NCBI GenBank assembly: GCA_028564675.1
Contig: JAOVVO010000369.1
Span: 16,190 to 80,189, forward strand
Length of the DNA: 64,000 bases
Reading direction: 5' to 3'
From: Onchocerca lupi
Taxonomy: Eukaryota; Nematoda; Chromadorea; Rhabditida; Onchocercidae
Made by a program: the position numbers and the translations under genes. Shown piece after piece: positions 59,848 through 64,000 of this stretch (positions within the stretch are counted from its first letter, which is position 1; the number at the start of each line of letters is the position of its first letter). A model generated the notes under the pieces. That model made no database searches. It was not told where the DNA came from and saw nothing but the letters and a program-made list of their open reading frames with translations.

Positions 59848-60828
59848 ATGGCATCAGCTTCAGTAGCAAGGAAAGCTGCAAGTTTTTTTTTCTTTTTTTT
59901 TTTGATGTAAAAGTGATCAATAAGTTTCTAAATTTGAGTAGGATAAAGTTAATAATTTGAATGATTTCATTTATTATTTTCGACAACAATGTATTATAAT
60001 GCGAAAGGAGTCTTCAGATTTGGTAGCAACTTTTATTCTGCCCAAAAAATTAGTGTAAAGTTGTTTTTTTTAATTGTTATGATGTGCATTATGGAAACAA
60101 GAAAGGGTGGACTGAGGAAGAAAATTGGCGGACTGGTAGCAACCTAATAAGTTTATGTGATCTACTATTAACAAATTCCTTACTTCAAATTCTCTTTTTT
60201 TTGAAAGACGTATTTTTAGCTAGGTGATTTGGTCAAGGCATTCAAGCCGTTAGCAGATAGAGTACTGGTGGAGCGATTTGCAGCAGAGACGAAAACCAAA
60301 GGTGGAATTATGATCCCGGATAAAGCGCAAGGAAAGGTTTTGGAAGCAACGGTAATTTCTACTGGACCTGGTGGACGCGATAGTAAAGGAAATCTGATCC
60401 CGATGACTGTTCAGGTAATTTTTTTTTATTTTCCGGCAGTCAAGCTTAGAAAGAATTCATTATATAAAAAATGTCGTTTTTGTTCCCTAATAATCAGTAC
60501 TTCAGAATTATTAAATTTGGTTGAAATAAAATTGGTTCCTGATATTTTAAAACGCAGTAAAAAGAGTAGTTGGAAGAGTTGAGAAAGTTCCTCATTGGAA
60601 GATCTGACTGAATTAGAATTTCCAACAACTATGTGTAGCTTCTATATTGAACGTAGCTCAGCTTGCATTATTACGCTTAACTTCGAATTCATGATGCAAA
60701 ATGCAGTTTCGTTATAGACAGGAGATCATGTTTTGCTTCCTGAATACGGCGGTACGAAAGTTGTTGTTGACGAGAAAGAATACCACATATTTCGAGAGGC
60801 GGATATTCTTGGAAAATTTAACCAATAA
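59848..60828 (+). CDS. hsp-10: Mitochondrial co-chaperonin HSP10 (cpn10)
   Basis: Heptameric lid for HSP60 in the mitochondrial matrix. Three exons: 59848-59881, 60224-60414, 60718-60828; 111 residues. Exon 1 encodes MASASVARKAAS, a short basic presequence-like start as in the nematode homologue; it follows an acceptor TTGATTTGCAG and its 1-nt overhang matches the GT-first exon 2. The second exon carries KPLADRVLVERFAAETKTKG and KAQGKVLEATV; the mobile loop KTKGGIMIP is intact. The last exon gives VLLPEYGGTKVVVDEKEY and ends ILGKFNQ. The AG at 60222-60223, not the more T-rich one just before it, is needed to keep the frame. Divergent from HSP60. Confidence 0.95.
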
Positions 60829-61953
60829 GTGTCGAAACATTCAATTTAACATGCGTTACTAATATGCGAATTAATATGTTATTTTGCATTTTAACGGGTC
60901 ATCATCTCTTGTAAAATGAGGTATTTTAAGTGCAACATTATGTAGAGAATTCCTAGTTCAAGGCCTAAACTTATTTTCATTGTGTGATCCCTTTGAAGCT
61001 CCTCCGAAATTCAGCGTATCTATATATAGGGAATCTTTGAAGAGATGGGATTCGATGTTTACTTGATGGTCCGTGTTCATTGTAGTTTATGTCTATGTAG
61101 CTCTATGTTACTTTATTACAACTGTTTTTGTTGAATTCATCTCAAAATAAAGTTTTAATGCTGACACGTTTTACAGCTCTTCAAATTGATACCACAAGTT
61201 TCTGAAATAATTTTTAAAAAATTATTCAAACACTATTACATCACTTGAATAAATTATCAGATCCAAGGAGATGATATCACAATGCGAATGACTTAGAATC
61301 ACGAGTGAATTTTAATGAAGATATCGTTATGCTGCTACTGTAATATTTGTTCAAGAAATGTGCACTATTACAGAGGAAAGAAAATCTAAGATGAGGAATT
61401 CAAACTAAAGTCGAAAACACAGGTTCTTGAGTCGTCGAAAACAAGACTGTCAAGAGCAGCACTGATGCGATTTTTTTGTCGGTGACGAAAACGCTTGATA
61501 AAATTTTTAGAATTGCTGAAAGGGGAGTATCAAGTATATTTCCTGGATATCTTCATCTAGATACCAGCACTACAAATAACCACAAAGAATAGCAATAAAT
61601 TACCAATGTACACGGACATGTAGATGCACAAATCAATTTCCTACTAAACAGTAAAACTACCACAAGTTTAACGAATATGACAAACCATCTCAGAACTGGC
61701 TTTTCTTAACTGAATAATCTGTTTTATCCAATTCACCTACTTTTGCAGCTACGTGCAAAAACTATCTGACTTTTTGTTCTGTTCTGCTTTTTTGATACAT
61801 GATATATTTCATATGAAATAATCGATCGTAAAACATGTACTTCGATTTCAATGCTGCAGATAACATTCATGGTAAGGATGATAATATGAATTGCTGTAAC
61901 AAGTTTTGAGATGGTAAAGAATAGAAATTGCTAACGTTTGGATTATGCGAATA
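60829..61953. other. Convergent region between HSP10 and the thioesterase gene
   Basis: Contains the HSP10 3' UTR with an AATAAA at 61146-61151 and the 3' UTR of the thioesterase on the opposite strand. No further gene seen. Confidence 0.6.
61146..61151 (+). terminator. Polyadenylation signal, probably of HSP10
   Basis: AATAAA 318 nt after the HSP10 stop codon; no closer perfect AATAAA was seen. Confidence 0.45.
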
Positions 61954-63515
61954 TCAAAATTGCTCGAACGAATCGCCATTTATGGCTGGTGGTTTAGGAA
62001 CGAAAGCTATGGTATGTTTTCCTTTAGCAACTAATCGATCATCGCGTTTTCTTCGAAATTCAGCTTCTGCAAATGCCATATTCCGACCAATTTTTAGCAC
62101 TTTTGCTTCTATCACGATCACTTCACCGAGATTCACTGGTAACATATAACTGAAAAGAGAAACATGCATCATTGATAATTAAATTCATTGATATTTCAAC
62201 ATATTGTCACCGATTCTATAGATCTTGAAATAAGATTGATGAGGCTTTCGCTTGCATAACAATAGGGTTCGACGAAACATTGATGAGCAATAAAACTCGG
62301 GTAACTGTTCCACAGGAATGTTATGCCTTGAAATCCCTGGAAATTACAAGACCTTTTCATGCATACATGCATAAATAAAATATACATACATATATATCAC
62401 ACATTTATACAAATTCACAAACATATATAGATATATTATTATTAATAACTAGCCGATTAATCCATACAAATAAAAATGTGAAATATTCATTGTTCAAAAT
62501 CTTTGAAATTTTGACATATATATAAAAATATGCGCCTATTCGAATGCAACATTGAGTCAAAATTCCATAGCAATCGATGATGAATTTTTGGAGATTTAAA
62601 ATCTTCAATAACGAATATTTACAATTTTATTTATATAAATTATTTGACAACAACATTAATGATGTATTATTTGATTGTAATGAGTAAAAAGTTGAAATTT
62701 TTGCAATTACCTGACAGCAAGTTCAACAGAAACCATAACTTTATCTCGTACAGTCATTCCAACTGCTCGTGCAGTTAACATATCCACCAGTGCAGCAGTT
62801 TGACCTCCATGTAAAGTTTTCTTACTGTTAACATGTTCCTCTTCCACCATCATTTCCAGGACAATTCGATCAGCTGATGCCGAAATTGCTCGAATCTGCA
62901 ATAGCTATTATCATATCACATCTATCTAATTACTGAATCAATGCAGCAGTTTGATCTACAGGTATTCTTATTACTAATTAATTAGGTAATTATTATAAGT
63001 GGATGGATTAATTGATCAAATTTATTAGAATTCACAGAACAAATTCATTCGGCTTTTCACTGATCAAATTCATTAGAACTAATAGCAGTGCATGATTTTT
63101 GCTACCAAATTCCTGAAAAGACTTAAATTATTTTTTTACATGTATGACTTTTGCAATAACAGACGAAAGTTTGTGAGTCTTTTATCAACAAATCAATGCA
63201 TCAAATTGAGTTTTTTATCAATCAAAAAAGTTAGGAATAAAAAAAAGAGAACATTAACCTTACGAGAAAAAAAAAAAAAAAGTTGACCTTACGAGAAAAA
63301 AAAAGTTGACCTTACGAGAAAAAAAAAAAAAAGTTAACCTTACGAGAAAAAAAAGTTGACCTTACGAGAAAAAAAAAAAAGTTAACCTTACGAGCAACGC
63401 GATTAAAATCGTTAGCAGAACGGATATTATTGATGGCTTTGTTTAGATAATCCATATAATCGTTCCCTTCCGAAGTAACCATTCCATTGTTACCGTAACC
63501 ACCGGTGTTCATCAT
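61954..63515 (-). CDS. ACOT13: Acyl-CoA thioesterase 13 (THEM2)-like hotdog protein
   Basis: Single-domain hotdog-fold (4HBT) thioesterase; the family hydrolyses medium- to long-chain acyl-CoA and associates with mitochondria. Three exons on the minus strand: 63515-63387, 62895-62711, 62149-61954; 169 residues. The hotdog core runs from about IRAISASADRIVLEMMVEEE through VNSKKTLHGGQTAALVDMLT to VNLGEVIVIEAKVLKIGRNM and KGKHTIAF. The catalytic-site Asn (VNSKKTLHGG) and the Asp in LVD of the following helix are present, with the HGG oxyanion motif. The N-terminal Gly/Asn-rich stretch (NTGGYGNNGMVTSEGN) and a C-terminal tail after KHTIAF (PKPPAINGDSFEQF) are longer than in human THEM2. The start is the first of two ATGs (63515, 63512). 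Its first donor lies next to tandem donor copies. Confidence 0.9.
62526..62600 (+). repeat. Dispersed repeat, copy 3 (in a thioesterase intron)
   Basis: TATGCGCCTATTCGAATGCA, then TTGAGTCAAAATTCCATAGC, then AATCGATGATGAATTTTTGG. It matches copy 2 closely over the first 55 nt and copy 1 more loosely. It lies in the intron between thioesterase exons 2 and 3. Confidence 0.6.
63256..63394 (-). repeat. Tandem repeat of a 5' splice site plus poly-T in the thioesterase intron
   Basis: On the minus strand the exon-1 end CGTAAG|GTTAAC is followed by poly-T and then by five further copies of CTCGTAAGGT(T/C)AA, separated by T-runs of about 8-15. The units are about 22-29 nt. Every copy keeps an intact AAG|GT junction. 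Confidence 0.9.
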
Positions 63516-63797
63516 CACACTCTTTAATTACTATTAAATGCATACAATCAACAGGTAAATCTTCTATTCCTCTGTCCTGCATTAATTTGACTTATCATTT
63601 GACCCTTAACCCCTTATCAATCCTTGGCTATTTCCCTTCCCATACCAACTGAACTTATCAATGGAGACATCACATGCGCGGGCCACATTTCACTATAAGA
63701 TTGTTGGCACGGCCTGGAGACTGATATAAATCGATTAAAATACCTTCCAAATTTGGATCTCAAGATTGAATATTTTATAAAAGTTAGAATTTAAAAG

Positions 63798-63835
<38 letters not shown>

Positions 63836-64000
63836 AAAAGAAAAAAAAAAAAAAAAAAATGGAAAGAAAATGAAAAAAAAAAAAAAAAAATGGAAACGCA
63901 GAAAAAATTATTCCATATTTTCATTATTTCCATGTAGAAATATTTCCATGTAGAATCTGCGAAAATCCTTCTAGACCATGGTGATCTATCGAATCAAATT
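63516..64000. other. Upstream region of the thioesterase gene
   Basis: It should hold the thioesterase promoter on the minus strand. The notable content is a roughly 100-nt A-rich block (63794-63892) broken by TGGAAA words. No gene seen to the window end. Confidence 0.55.
63794..63892. repeat. A-rich low-complexity block
   Basis: Almost pure A interrupted by G and by ATGGAAA-type words. Such a run is prone to length error in sequencing and assembly. Confidence 0.9.

Noticed and set aside
1..64000. tRNA, rRNA or spliced-leader RNA genes
   Set aside because: No cloverleaf boxes, ribosomal blocks or SL1-like sequence were recognised by eye; a dedicated covariance-model scan would be decisive.

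Overview
The window is eukaryotic nuclear DNA, very A+T-rich. Genes are cut into many small exons (about 60-230 nt). Introns begin with GT (twice GC) and end in nematode-like (T)TTNCAG or TTTTAG. There are no operators, Shine-Dalgarno sites or polycistronic open frames. The protein families, splice style and low GC best fit a parasitic nematode, probably a filarial (clade III) worm. That placement is inference; no species marker was read. No viral, Wolbachia or CRISPR sequence was recognised.

Layout. (1) 399-16178 (+): the 3' part of a large coiled-coil gene of the MTCL/SOGA (microtubule crosslinking factor) family, 38 exons read here, about 1,700 residues, 5' end outside the window. (2) 19644-20413 (+): ribosomal protein eL29. 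(3) 20888-23204 (+): THO complex subunit 7, with a GC-AG intron. (4) 25808-23990 (-): PRL-type (PTP4A) prenylated phosphatase, convergent with THOC7. (5) About 25.8-39.0 kb: a gene-poor stretch with one weak ORF cluster, short repeats and a microRNA-like hairpin. (6) 39073-40551 (+): an intronless gene with a TATA box for a secreted Cys/Gln-rich protein with CX3C modules. (7) 45982-42534 (-): GnT-I (MGAT1), N-terminal membrane anchor exon not found. (8) 46228-47121: a foldback element. (9) 52661-47635 (-): retinol saturase-like oxidoreductase, 12 exons. (10) 58160-53967 (-) and 59848-60828 (+): mitochondrial chaperonins HSP60 and HSP10, head to head around a shared upstream region with two heat-shock elements. 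(11) 63515-61954 (-): ACOT13/THEM2-like thioesterase whose first splice donor has been copied tandemly into the intron.

How genes relate. HSP60 and HSP10 form one folding machine and probably share heat-shock control. eL29 and THOC7 lie in the same direction about 0.5 kb apart with an apparent trans-splice acceptor before each ATG, so co-transcription is possible but unproven. GnT-I and the retinol saturase also share a strand, but the foldback lies between them. The other genes show no obvious functional link.

All exon boundaries were set by hand from splice signals, reading-phase agreement and remembered family sequences. Every multi-exon model listed closes in phase, but no transcript or database check was possible.
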